In this document: piece by piece, positions 42,829-51,489 of the stretch
Numbering within the stretch: position 1 is the first letter of the stretch
Layout: the number at the start of each line of letters is the position of its first letter
Notes under the pieces: model-generated
Database searches by the model: none
What the model saw: the letters and a program-made list of their open reading frames with translations, nothing else
What the model was told of the DNA's origin: nothing
Position numbers and translations under genes: made by a program
Assembly: GCA_035946625.1 (NCBI GenBank)
Contig: DASYZE010000075.1
Coordinates: 62,001 to 126,000 of the forward strand
DNA length: 64,000 nt
DNA from: DASYXZ01 sp035946625
GTDB taxonomy: Bacteria; Acidobacteriota; Terriglobia; UBA7540
Direction of reading: 5' to 3'

Positions 42829-44091
42829 TCAGGGAACATCCCGTCCCAGCACTTTGACCTCGTCCACTGACTTCAATTCATAGCGACTGCCGCTCCACTC
42901 GATGCGGCGCGTCAGGCCGGCCACCATAAAATTAAATAGCATGATCCAGGGAACCAGTGGCGTCAGTTGCCAATATCGGGAGCCGAGGCGGGAGAGAACG
43001 GGCTGCTCTTCAGGGAAAATTTCGCGCGCCACCACCGTGCGAATATTGCCCTTTACAAAACCCAAGACCAGGATGGCCAGAAGCATGGCACCCATCGTCA
43101 TCCGCGTTGGATTCGAGATTCCCGGGAGAAGGAGCAATACCAACCCCCATAGGAAGGTGCCGCAGTAAAGGCAATTGGCGGCGAGCCCCAGCGTCCAAAA
43201 GCGGACGGCATAGACGCGGGTGAGGATAATCTGACGATTGGACCAGTGAATGAATTCGAGAAAGGAGGAGTCCTCACGGGAGGCAACCAGGCAACGCGGC
43301 TCGAAGCGAATCCAGCCGCGCGCGTCACGCACCGCGCGGTAGACGCCATAATCGTCACTGACCGTGCATGCCCAATAGCGTTCTGCGATCCGGAGCCGCT
43401 TGAAATCCTCGGCACGAAGCGCCATGGAACCACCCCAGGCGAAATTGTCGCGGTGTTCGCCGAGCAACGTGGCGATGGAAGTGTCCCACGCCGCCCGCAA
43501 CTGGGAAACAAAACCAGTGCCGGGAAGATACCAGCGGAAACCGGTGCTTACCGTCACTTTCTTGTCGGCTAGCGGCGCAACGAGCGCGCGCAGCCAATCT
43601 TCGCCGGGCCGCGCGTCGGCATCGGCGAAGGCCAGGACCGAGGCCTCCGAGTCCACCGCGGTGAGTCCGCACAAAAGGTTATTCACCTTTTCGCCCCGAA
43701 CCTCGGAAAGCCCAGCCTCCAAAAGCACCGTGCGAGGTGGGGGGAACTTGCGCGGCACTCCCGCCCGGGTCACGTTTTCGAGCAAATTCAGCAGCGCGGC
43801 GTGGGCCGGATCCTGAGCGGTGGCAACGACAAAGATCAGTTGATAGGCGGGATAGTCCTGGGTCATAAACCGCGAAAGGTTTTCTTCGAATCCCGGGATC
43901 ATCCCTTTACAGGGTATGATCACTGCGGCGCGCGGAGAAAATTTTCGCACCGGCCGGAGGCGACTGCTTCGAACGTAATGAAGGAAGCGAAAGCCGTCTC
44001 GAAGTGCGGCGATGCTCTGCGCCGCAAGAAGTAGTGCGAAAAATGAAAAAACCTCAACCAGCCAGGGTAATCCCAGAAACTTGACCTCCAT
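42829..44091 (-). CDS. Family 2/21-like membrane glycosyltransferase
   Basis: The 420-residue protein has an N-terminal membrane helix (7-30), a GT-A domain with AAVIIPCKGMIPGFEENLSR, the metal-site region LAFADADARPGEDWL, the acceptor region TVSDDYGVYRAVR and a basic NRQIILTRVY helix like the (Q/R)xxRW motif, then 3-4 membrane helices. The arrangement matches ceramide glucosyltransferase-like and HpnI-like enzymes. It probably moves a sugar to a lipid at the inner membrane. It is divergent from the next glycosyltransferase. Confidence 0.85.
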   Translation of the reverse strand: MEVKFLGLPWLVEVFSFFALLLAAQSIAALRDGFRFLHYVRSSRLRPVRKFSPRAAVIIPCKGMIPGFEENLSRFMTQDYPAYQLIFVVATAQDPAHAALLNLLENVTRAGVPRKFPPPRTVLLEAGLSEVRGEKVNNLLCGLTAVDSEASVLAFADADARPGEDWLRALVAPLADKKVTVSTGFRWYLPGTGFVSQLRAAWDTSIATLLGEHRDNFAWGGSMALRAEDFKRLRIAERYWACTVSDDYGVYRAVRDARGWIRFEPRCLVASREDSSFLEFIHWSNRQIILTRVYAVRFWTLGLAANCLYCGTFLWGLVLLLLPGISNPTRMTMGAMLLAILVLGFVKGNIRTVVAREIFPEEQPVLSRLGSRYWQLTPLVPWIMLFNFMVAGLTRRIEWSGSRYELKSVDEVKVLGRDVP

Positions 44092-44212
44092 GTGACAGGA
44101 CAGAGAATGACACGCGGGAAAAAACGAAGTCTAGCATACCCTGAAAAGGCATCTCAAAATCCCCGCCACGAGGTAATCAGTTCACCATAAATTTTGGAAT
44201 GGGGATTGTTTC

Positions 44213-45394
44213 ATGCTCATTTTGGAAATCGTGCTGGGCACGGCGTTTCTGCTCTGGTTGGCTTTGGCCATGTTTTTGGTTTGGGGCACCCACGGCGCCA
44301 CCATTTTACGTCCCGGACAGGCGGCCGCGATTCCCATGCCTCCGCCCAAAGTCTCCCTGATCGTTCCGGCGCGTAATGAGGAACACGCCCTCCGGGATGC
44401 GATGGCATCCTTTGTTGGGCTCGATTATCCGGATTATGAAGTAATTGTGGTTGACGATGGCTCCACCGACGGAACGGGCCGAATCGTGGACGAGTGGGCA
44501 GCCAGTCCTGCCAGTCGAGGGCGGGTGCGGGTGATTCACAACCAGGAACTACCCGCCGGTTGGGCAGGAAAAGTTCACGCCTTGACTTTAGCGGCTCGCG
44601 TGGCCACTGGCGAATGGATTCTGGCCACGGATGCCGACGTGGTTTTTCATCCCGAACTTTTGAAGCTGGCCGTTTCTCTCGCACTCGAAAAGGGCGCCCA
44701 ATTGGTCTCGGTGATGCCGGAAATGGAACCGGGCGGCTTTTGGGAAAAAGCCGTGTTGCCGGCGTTCAGCCTGCTTCTCGCGTCTCTCTTCCCGCCCCGG
44801 CTGGTGAACCGTCCGGGCTCTCCGCGCGCCCTTGCCGCGGGAGCTTTCATTTTAATGCGGCGCCAGGATTTCGAAGACTTGGGCGGTTATGAACCGATCA
44901 AGAATGTTGTAATCGAAGATCTGCGCATGGCTGAACGCTTCAAAAAACACGGCCGGCGCATTTACCTCGCGGCCAGCCGCGGGTTATTCCGAACCCGGAT
45001 GTATAGCGGCTTGGGCGAGCTATGGGAAGGCCTTAGCCGAAGCGCTTTTGAAGGGGCGGGGTGTTCGGTGGCGAAAGTTTTCGGGGGCGTCGCGGTCGGG
45101 ATCTGGGTGGGTGTCTTGCCGTGGGTCGCATCCGTCTGCCTGCTCTTCGCGCGCCTTCCGTCAGGACATTTCGCGGGTGGCCACTTCGCATTTGCACTGG
45201 CTGTGGCGACCTGCCTCGAAAGTGCTTTGGTTTACTTGCCCCTCATACTTTTTCTTCGGGTGCCCATCGTCTATGTTTTCACTTTGCCGCTTGCGGCGCT
45301 GTTTTATTCCGGCGTGGCGTTGAATTCAATGTACAGGAGTCTGTTTGGCTCCGGGGTGCCGTGGAAGGGGCGGAATTATCGCCCCTCCAGGTGA
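44213..45394 (+). CDS. Family 2 glycosyltransferase (CrtQ/HpnB-like)
   Basis: The 393-residue protein has a membrane helix at 4-27, then KVSLIVPARNEEHALRDAM, VIVVDDGSTDGT, LATDADVVFHP (DxD-like) and ALAAGAFILMRR, NVVIEDLRMAERFK, followed by several C-terminal helices. It resembles carotenoid/hopanoid-associated GT2 enzymes. With its divergent neighbour it could glycosylate a membrane isoprenoid; no hopanoid synthesis gene is in the window. Confidence 0.87.
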   Translation: MLILEIVLGTAFLLWLALAMFLVWGTHGATILRPGQAAAIPMPPPKVSLIVPARNEEHALRDAMASFVGLDYPDYEVIVVDDGSTDGTGRIVDEWAASPASRGRVRVIHNQELPAGWAGKVHALTLAARVATGEWILATDADVVFHPELLKLAVSLALEKGAQLVSVMPEMEPGGFWEKAVLPAFSLLLASLFPPRLVNRPGSPRALAAGAFILMRRQDFEDLGGYEPIKNVVIEDLRMAERFKKHGRRIYLAASRGLFRTRMYSGLGELWEGLSRSAFEGAGCSVAKVFGGVAVGIWVGVLPWVASVCLLFARLPSGHFAGGHFAFALAVATCLESALVYLPLILFLRVPIVYVFTLPLAALFYSGVALNSMYRSLFGSGVPWKGRNYRPSR

Positions 45395-45504
45395 CGGATG
45401 ACCTGCCCGCCCAGTGGCCCATCAGGCAAAGCAGCCTGCGCAGGGTAACTCCAGGCCCATTTCTGTTAATATGAACCGAGTTGACTGGCTCGGGGTGCAG
45501 CCCA

Positions 45505-46950
45505 ATGTTTTCGCGCCACAACCGTGTAATCGGTTTATTTTATCTCGCTGTCGACGCCATGCTCGCCCTGGCGAGCTTCGCGCTGGCCTATTGGATTCGC
45601 TTGCATGGGGCCAGCCTGCGCCCGTTGTATCAGCTTTCCAATTACTTCTGGATTGTTCCCCTTTGCGCCGGGCTCTGGGTGGGCGTGGGCATTGTGCTGG
45701 GTGTTTACCGAGAAATCCGCGAGGAAGAACTGCGGCGCGCATTTCTTGACCCGATCAAAATCGGATTCATCGCGACCACGCTTCTCTTTGCCTTTACCTA
45801 CGCACTTAAACTTGAGTACATCAGCCGTTTGCTGCTGGTCTTATTTGCCGCGCTCGACTTGGTGGCCATGATCCTGTTCCGACTGGCGGGCCGTCGGTTC
45901 AGTGAACCTTTGCGGCGGGCATTTGCGGGTCTTCGCCATTTTCTCCTGGTGGGCGATACGCGCGAGGCCCGGGAAATCGCGCAGCTTATCGAAGCCAATG
46001 AAAGTCGGGGCATGCGCCTGTTTGCGCTTGTCCAGGTGGGGGCGGAGCCTGCTGCGGGGACGTCGAGAAACGCGGCTGCCTCCCCCGCACCGGGACTGCG
46101 CCGCGAATATCCCGTCTACGCCCTGGAAAAAATTCCCGAACTACTTCGCCGCCACGTCATCGACGAAGTCATTTTCGCGGTGTCGAAGGATGAACTGGAA
46201 AATGTGCAGGAAGCGCTGTTGGCTTGCGAGGAAGAGGGCGTCAGGACGCGATTGCTTCTCAGCTTTTTGCCCCACGTGATTTCAAAAGTCCAATTGGACC
46301 GTCTGCAAGAAATGTCTTTACTCACCTTTTCAACCACCCCCGAAAGCGAAGACCTTCTGCTCCTCAAGCGCGTGGTGGATTTCATGATGGCTCTGGCATT
46401 TCTGGTCGCGCTTTCCCCGCTCTTTTTGGTTCTGGCGATCCTGATCAAGCTGACCTCGCGCGGCCCGGTTCTCTACCGGCAGACCCGTTGCGGCCTGGGC
46501 GGGCGGAAATTTACCGTGTACAAATTCCGTTCCATGCGCGCGGGCTCAGACTTGTTGCGCGATGAGCTGGTCGCATTGAACGAAATGGACGGACCGGTGT
46601 TCAAAATCAAAAACGACCCGCGCTGCACGGCGGTGGGCGCGTTCATGCGCAAGTTCAGTCTGGATGAACTGCCCCAGTTGGTGAATATTCTGAAAGGGGA
46701 CATGTCCTTCGTGGGCCCGCGCCCGCCCCTGCCCGAAGAGGTGGAAAAGTACGAGCGCTGGCAGCGTCGTCGCCTTCGAATGCATCCAGGGCTTACCTGT
46801 CTGTGGGCGCTCGAAGGGCGCAATCAACTCAACTTCAAACGCTGGATGGAGCTGGACCTCGAATACATCGATCACTGGTCGCCTTTGCTAGACTGGAAAA
46901 TTATTCTGAAAACAATCCCCGTTGTCCTGCTGGGACGCGGTGCAAGTTGA
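45505..46950 (+). CDS. Polyprenyl-phosphate sugar phosphotransferase
   Basis: The 481-residue protein has four N-terminal membrane helices (about 7-115), a Rossmann-like CoA-binding segment (FLLVGDTREAREIAQLIEAN), and a C-terminal bacterial sugar transferase domain. That domain begins KRVVDFMMALAFLVALSPLF and contains TVYKFRSMRAGSDLL, KFSLDELPQLVNILKGDMSF and VGPRPPLPEE. It starts polysaccharide assembly by moving hexose-1-phosphate to undecaprenyl phosphate (WbaP/WcaJ type). ATG 45505 is chosen over an upstream TTG. It heads the glycan cluster. Confidence 0.93.
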   Translation: MFSRHNRVIGLFYLAVDAMLALASFALAYWIRLHGASLRPLYQLSNYFWIVPLCAGLWVGVGIVLGVYREIREEELRRAFLDPIKIGFIATTLLFAFTYALKLEYISRLLLVLFAALDLVAMILFRLAGRRFSEPLRRAFAGLRHFLLVGDTREAREIAQLIEANESRGMRLFALVQVGAEPAAGTSRNAAASPAPGLRREYPVYALEKIPELLRRHVIDEVIFAVSKDELENVQEALLACEEEGVRTRLLLSFLPHVISKVQLDRLQEMSLLTFSTTPESEDLLLLKRVVDFMMALAFLVALSPLFLVLAILIKLTSRGPVLYRQTRCGLGGRKFTVYKFRSMRAGSDLLRDELVALNEMDGPVFKIKNDPRCTAVGAFMRKFSLDELPQLVNILKGDMSFVGPRPPLPEEVEKYERWQRRRLRMHPGLTCLWALEGRNQLNFKRWMELDLEYIDHWSPLLDWKIILKTIPVVLLGRGAS

Positions 46951-46990
46951 GCGCATCCAAATACCTCAGGCCGGATTCCCAGAAACCTTG

Positions 46991-48214
46991 CTAACCCAAG
47001 GCCGCATCATAGGCCGCCAGCAACGTTTTCTTTTCAATTTGCCAATCCAATTTTTCCTCGATCCGCTTGCGTGCCCGCTCGCCGAGGTCGCGGCGCAACT
47101 GCTCTGAATCCAGGAGTTTCATCATTTGCGCGGCAAAATCCACAGGATCATTGGGCCTGGCATAGAGTGCCGTATCGCCCGCCGAGCGTCGCCCTTCGGT
47201 AAGATCATAAAGGACCACCGGACGGCCAAACGCCATGTACTGAAGAATTTTATTCATGGTGGATTTATCATTCATGGGATTCGCGGGGTCAGGGGCGACA
47301 CAGACGTCCGCCGTGCAAAGGTAGGCGGCAAGCTCGTCCTCGGGAAGCCGGCCGGTAAATTTCACCCATTCATTCAGTCCTTTCTGTGCGGTGAGTGCCT
47401 TCAACCGCAGTAACTCGGTCCCCGAGCCAATCATGACAAAAAGTGTATTGCGACGATTTTGGGTCTTGACCATGTATTCCACGGACTCCAGGAGCAAATC
47501 CAGCCCGTCCTGAAATCCCATCACTCCGACATAAGCAATCAAGTTGGTTTTGCCTTCCTTCAAATCGTTGTGCGGCGGTACGCGGTGAACGTGATTGAGG
47601 TCGGGCAGGCTGCGCACCACGAAGACCTTTTCGGGACTCTTGCCGCCGCGCCCCATTGCGATTTCGCGGTAGGACTCATTGGTGGCAATTGAAACGGCCG
47701 CGGTCCGGAACGACCACCGCTCGGCCAGGCAGACCAGCCTATAAAACAGGCCGCGCTTCTTGAATTTCGCTTCGAAGAGTTCGGGATTCAAGTCATGGTG
47801 ATCGAAAATGAATCGTACGCCAAAGAGTTTAAACACGAGACCGATCAGAAATATCGTATCGGGCGGATTGGCAGCTTGCAGAATGCGGAAACGCGTCCTC
47901 CGATAGATGCGGACCGCGAGGAAGAGTTCAATGGCCAGGGCCCAGGTGTATTCCGCCACATAACCCAGGAGCCTGGAGGCCTCCCAAAGCTTGTGCCGGT
48001 ATATTTCAATCCCCTCCAGCCTCTCGTAGCTGCTTTCAAATCCCTTTCCCTTGGGACAGATAATGGAAACTCCGTAACCGGCATCGCGCAACGCGCGCGC
48101 CTCCTGCCAAATACGCCGGTCGAATGGGACGGGAAGATTTTCTACGATGATGCAGATTGAAACCGAGGGAGTAGGGAGTGGGGTGTCCGGAGATTTAAGA
48201 TTAGAATTACGCAT
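46991..48214 (-). CDS. Family 4 glycosyltransferase
   Basis: The 407-residue GT-B enzyme opens SICIIVENLPVPFDRRIWQEA, has FDHHDLNPELFEAKF, the sugar-binding NDKSTMNKILQYMAFGRPVV region and GRLPEDELAAYL. ATG 48214 overlaps the stop of the upstream asparagine synthetase by 8 bases, so coupling is likely and this start is preferred over the much longer frame. The N-terminal NLPVPFDRRIW signature recurs in exopolysaccharide GT4 enzymes. Confidence 0.88.
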   Translation of the reverse strand: MRNSNLKSPDTPLPTPSVSICIIVENLPVPFDRRIWQEARALRDAGYGVSIICPKGKGFESSYERLEGIEIYRHKLWEASRLLGYVAEYTWALAIELFLAVRIYRRTRFRILQAANPPDTIFLIGLVFKLFGVRFIFDHHDLNPELFEAKFKKRGLFYRLVCLAERWSFRTAAVSIATNESYREIAMGRGGKSPEKVFVVRSLPDLNHVHRVPPHNDLKEGKTNLIAYVGVMGFQDGLDLLLESVEYMVKTQNRRNTLFVMIGSGTELLRLKALTAQKGLNEWVKFTGRLPEDELAAYLCTADVCVAPDPANPMNDKSTMNKILQYMAFGRPVVLYDLTEGRRSAGDTALYARPNDPVDFAAQMMKLLDSEQLRRDLGERARKRIEEKLDWQIEKKTLLAAYDAALG

Positions 48215-50108
48215 TAAGAAATCCGTGCAAACTTTTCTGACGACTTGTCTCCAAGCCCTCACTTCTTGACCATAGTTCAAAATTAACCAGCGCCCAAAGT
48301 TGTTTCTGCCGGTCGCGCACACCGGTGAAATGTTCCCGGACAAACTTTTCCATAGCTGCTTTGGAGAAGTATCCCCGCGTTCGCGCATGGGGCGAAAGCA
48401 CCAGATCGCCCACCATCGACTTCAATTCTTTCCTGAACCACGGCCCGACGGGCACCGCGAACCCCATCTTCCGGCGGCGCAAAGTTTCGGGCGAAAGATA
48501 CGGTTTCAGGGCGCGGCGCAAAAGGACTTTGGTCTGAAATCCATGAGTGAGCAACCGGCTGGGGATTTTCGCCGCCAGCTCCACCAGTTTGTGATCGAGA
48601 AAGGGTACGCGTTCCTCGATGCTGGCCGCCATCGTCATTTGGTCTCCGCGCAGGAGTAAATTATCCGGCAGCCAGATTTTCAAATCTGCATAAAGCATTC
48701 GCTTCAAAGCCGAGCGACTGCGGGCCTTTTCCAGCGTTTCCTGAAAAATACGAGCCGGATGCGAGTCGTCCACTTGCGCCAGAAATTCGGCGGCAAAAAG
48801 GGCCTCCCGCTCCGGGCGCGAAAACGAAGCGAACCAGGTTGCTGACCGCTCCCCTTCATTTTGAATAGAAAGCGTCTCCAGCGCCAATTTAACACGCCTT
48901 TGCCGGTAAGGCAGCCAGCGAACTATCGCCTCCACAATATTTTTCGGGAGGGCGGAAACCATACCGGCCATCCGGTCGGCGGCGTACTTGGGATAACCGG
49001 CGAACAGTTCGTCGCTCCCCTCTCCCGCCAAAACCACTTTTACGCTTCGTGCGGCGAGCTGCGAAATTTTATATAAAGCTACATCCGTGGGTTCGGCCAC
49101 GGGCTCCCCGCGGAATGCCACCAGGCGCGGCAGTTCGGCTGCCATGTCGTCCGCCGTCACCACCAGTTCCTGATGGTCGGTGTTATGGCGCTCCGCCACG
49201 CGCCGGGCGTAGGGCAATTCGCTGAAGCCGGGCTCGCGAAATCCCACCGAAAAGGTTTTGAGCGGACGCGCGCCCAGCTCCGCCATGAGCGCCACCACGG
49301 CGCTGGAATCCGTGCCGCCGCTCAGGAACGCGCCCAGGGGCACATCCGAAATCAGGCGGAGCCGGATGGCTTCCCGAAGGTGTTCCACCACTTCCTGTGC
49401 CAGGGCGTCCAGCGAGGCGGGCTCTTCTTCTTCGGCGGGAATATCCCAGTACATCTGGGAGCGTGTGCCGCCGGCAACCGCGGTCAAAAAGTGTCCAGGC
49501 AGGAGTTTTTCAACGCCTCGATAAAAAGTGTGTGGCGCAGGAACGTACCGGAAGCCGAAGAAGTCGTAGACCGATTGCGGATCGACCTCAAGCGGTTGCC
49601 CGCACAATTCGCGCAGGGCGCGCAACTCGGAAGCGAAAATAATCCGCCCCGGTTCGCGACGATAATAAAGCGGCTTCACCCCCAGGCGGTCGCGGGCCAG
49701 TAAAAGGCGCCGCTTGCGGCAGTCCCACAAAGCAAAAGCAAACATACCCCGCAAGTGATCGATGCAGTCAAGATCGTGCTCTTCATACAGGTGGAGGATG
49801 GTCTCGGTGTCGCTGGAAGTCTGGAACTGGTGGCCTCGTGCTACGAGCCTCCGGCGCAATTCCCGGTAATTATAAATTTCACCATTGAAAGTGATCCAAA
49901 CCGTCCGGTCTTCGTTGGCAATGGGCTGGTGCCCTCCGGGAAGGTCAATGATGCTCAGGCGGCGGTTGCCGAGGCCCAGTTCGCCGTCAATATAAAAGCC
50001 CTCGTCATCGGGCCCGCGATGCGCCATCGCGTCCGTCGCCCGCTTCAGAGATACCCTGTCCGCGGGGGCGCGTGATTCAAAATTAAACATTCCGCAAATG
50101 CCGCACAT
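48207..50108 (-). CDS. asnB: Asparagine synthetase B (glutamine-hydrolysing), copy 1
   Basis: The 633-residue protein starts MCGICGMFNFES with catalytic Cys2 of the Ntn glutaminase domain; AHRGPDDEGF follows. The synthetase domain has the PP-loop LSGGTDSSAVVAL and DQMTMAASIEERVPFLDH. It makes asparagine or, in glycan clusters, often amidates uronic acids or amino-sugar carboxylates. With copy 2 only 1.4 kb away, one or both are probably sugar-modifying, as in PEP-CTERM/exosortase-linked clusters; this is inference. Confidence 0.92.
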   Translation of the reverse strand: MCGICGMFNFESRAPADRVSLKRATDAMAHRGPDDEGFYIDGELGLGNRRLSIIDLPGGHQPIANEDRTVWITFNGEIYNYRELRRRLVARGHQFQTSSDTETILHLYEEHDLDCIDHLRGMFAFALWDCRKRRLLLARDRLGVKPLYYRREPGRIIFASELRALRELCGQPLEVDPQSVYDFFGFRYVPAPHTFYRGVEKLLPGHFLTAVAGGTRSQMYWDIPAEEEEPASLDALAQEVVEHLREAIRLRLISDVPLGAFLSGGTDSSAVVALMAELGARPLKTFSVGFREPGFSELPYARRVAERHNTDHQELVVTADDMAAELPRLVAFRGEPVAEPTDVALYKISQLAARSVKVVLAGEGSDELFAGYPKYAADRMAGMVSALPKNIVEAIVRWLPYRQRRVKLALETLSIQNEGERSATWFASFSRPEREALFAAEFLAQVDDSHPARIFQETLEKARSRSALKRMLYADLKIWLPDNLLLRGDQMTMAASIEERVPFLDHKLVELAAKIPSRLLTHGFQTKVLLRRALKPYLSPETLRRRKMGFAVPVGPWFRKELKSMVGDLVLSPHARTRGYFSKAAMEKFVREHFTGVRDRQKQLWALVNFELWSRSEGLETSRQKSLHGFLNA

Positions 50109-50116
50109 AAAAGAAG

Positions 50117-50144
50117 TTATCAGTTGTCAGTTTTCAGTTCTCAG
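50117..50144. repeat. Tandem heptamer array TTNTCAG x4
   Basis: Four perfect consecutive heptamers: TTATCAG, TTGTCAG, TTTTCAG, TTCTCAG. The third base is different in each unit (A, G, T, C). It lies between the first asparagine synthetase start and the alpha/alpha-toroid gene end. This resembles short tandem heptamer repeats known from cyanobacteria. Confidence 0.75.
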
Positions 50145-50193
50145 CCAGCTTAAGAGTTAAAATTCAAAAGCATAAAGGAAAACACAAAAACTC

Positions 50194-50228
50194 ACTTTTA
50201 ACTTTTGACCTTTGACTTTTGACTTTCA
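50194..50228. repeat. Tandem heptamer array ACTTTTG x5
   Basis: Five consecutive heptamers: ACTTTTA, ACTTTTG, ACCTTTG, ACTTTTG, ACTTTCA. The array overlaps the end of the toroid-like gene, so the repeat makes its last residues (KSKVKS) and its stop codon. It is a different heptamer from the array 50 bases away. Confidence 0.75.
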
Positions 50229-51358
50229 CCTTTTCTCGCAAATCCATCCCCACAATCAGGGAGCAACAAGTGGAACAGTGTCATCGCCTGGGCGCGCGGG
50301 TAGGAGCGCGTATCTCGCAATAAACCATAGTCGCCGGTTGAAAACCCAAAGCTTCCGTCGGGGCGCTGACGGGCGAGGCAGCGCCCATAGCAGCGCTGGC
50401 TCAATTCGGCCGCGTCGGGCAGGCCGTATTGCGCACCTTCGTGCAAAGCCGCCGCCAAGACTGCACTGTAGTAATCCACTTCCGGCCCCCCGCCTCCCGT
50501 GGTGAAGCAGTCCGTGGCGCTCGCACCGGAGGGCAGCACGCCGCGGGCAAGGAAGCCGGCCAGTTTGGCAATGATGGACGGCGCTCGCGTTCCCGGCCGA
50601 AGCGAATCCACCCAGGCGAGTTTAAGAAATTGAAAAGCGTTGTATTGGAAGCAGAGATAGTGGACGCGTTCGCGTTCGTAAGTGCTTTCCACAATGTAAG
50701 GCAGTTCGCCCGAATCGAGTTGGGCATCGGCGACGAAATCGAGCAGGGCGTCAAAGTGTTCCAGAAATCGCTCCTCGCCGCCCGCCTTCCAAAGCCTTGC
50801 AAAAAGCCAGGCGGCCTCCACCGAGTTGTTGAGGACTTTGCCGCGCGGGCGGTGATAATAATTGATGGCCTTTCCCGAGCTGTGATTCTGAAACCCGATA
50901 TGATGAATGAGGTATTCGTACCAGCGTACTGCCGCCTGAAGCAGGCCCGGGCGGGGTTCACGGGCGTAGGACGCAAGCAGTGCGATGGCGCCCCAATCGC
51001 CCTCAACCGTGGCCACCAGGTTTTTCCTCTCGCGCAACGGATAAAGCCAGAACCCCTCGGGCTGTTGCAACTGGCGCGTCGCCTCCGTGCACCCCAGGGC
51101 GATTTCCCGATAATGCTTTACTCCGGTGGCTTCAAACAACATCCAGTTGGACAGAACCCAGTAACCCTGGGTTTGAATGAACACGAAATGGTCCCGCCAG
51201 GGAATAAAGGGAAGCGCGCTCTTGAAGAAGCGCCAGGCACGCAAATTGAATCGGACGCCGCTGTCCGGCCCGGTAAGCAGGCCGCGCTTGTAATGCGCCT
51301 TGAGCAGATGCGCGTGCAAGCGTTCCGCCGAATTGAAGAGCTGGTCGCGATCCACCAT
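50198..51358 (-). CDS. Alpha/alpha-toroid-like protein of the glycan cluster
   Basis: The 386-residue protein is rich in repeated helical pairs: WVLSNWMLFEATGVKHYREI, EGDWGAIALLASYA, SVEAAWLFARLWKAGGEERF, QYNAFQFLKLAW and SAVLAAALHEGAQYGL. This pattern suggests an (alpha/alpha)6 barrel like glycoside hydrolases, lyases or C5-epimerases. No catalytic motif can be assigned. No signal peptide is present. Between two asparagine synthetases and several glycosyltransferases, a role in glycan modification is the best guess. The last few residues come from the heptamer array. Confidence 0.65.
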   Translation of the reverse strand: MVDRDQLFNSAERLHAHLLKAHYKRGLLTGPDSGVRFNLRAWRFFKSALPFIPWRDHFVFIQTQGYWVLSNWMLFEATGVKHYREIALGCTEATRQLQQPEGFWLYPLRERKNLVATVEGDWGAIALLASYAREPRPGLLQAAVRWYEYLIHHIGFQNHSSGKAINYYHRPRGKVLNNSVEAAWLFARLWKAGGEERFLEHFDALLDFVADAQLDSGELPYIVESTYERERVHYLCFQYNAFQFLKLAWVDSLRPGTRAPSIIAKLAGFLARGVLPSGASATDCFTTGGGGPEVDYYSAVLAAALHEGAQYGLPDAAELSQRCYGRCLARQRPDGSFGFSTGDYGLLRDTRSYPRAQAMTLFHLLLPDCGDGFARKGESQKSKVKS

Positions 51359-51489
51359 CTCGCTCAGAGTTTAAACGATGGCTTCGATTTCCGCTGCGAT
51401 TTTAAAATCTTGAACCCGGTCGGGGACCGGGGATGGCTGGGGACAGTCTTTCCCCATTCTCCGGCATTGCCGTCTATAATCAGTCCGAA

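Noticed and set aside
50117..50228. CRISPR array
   Set aside because: Units are 7 bp and contiguous with no spacers, and there are no cas genes.
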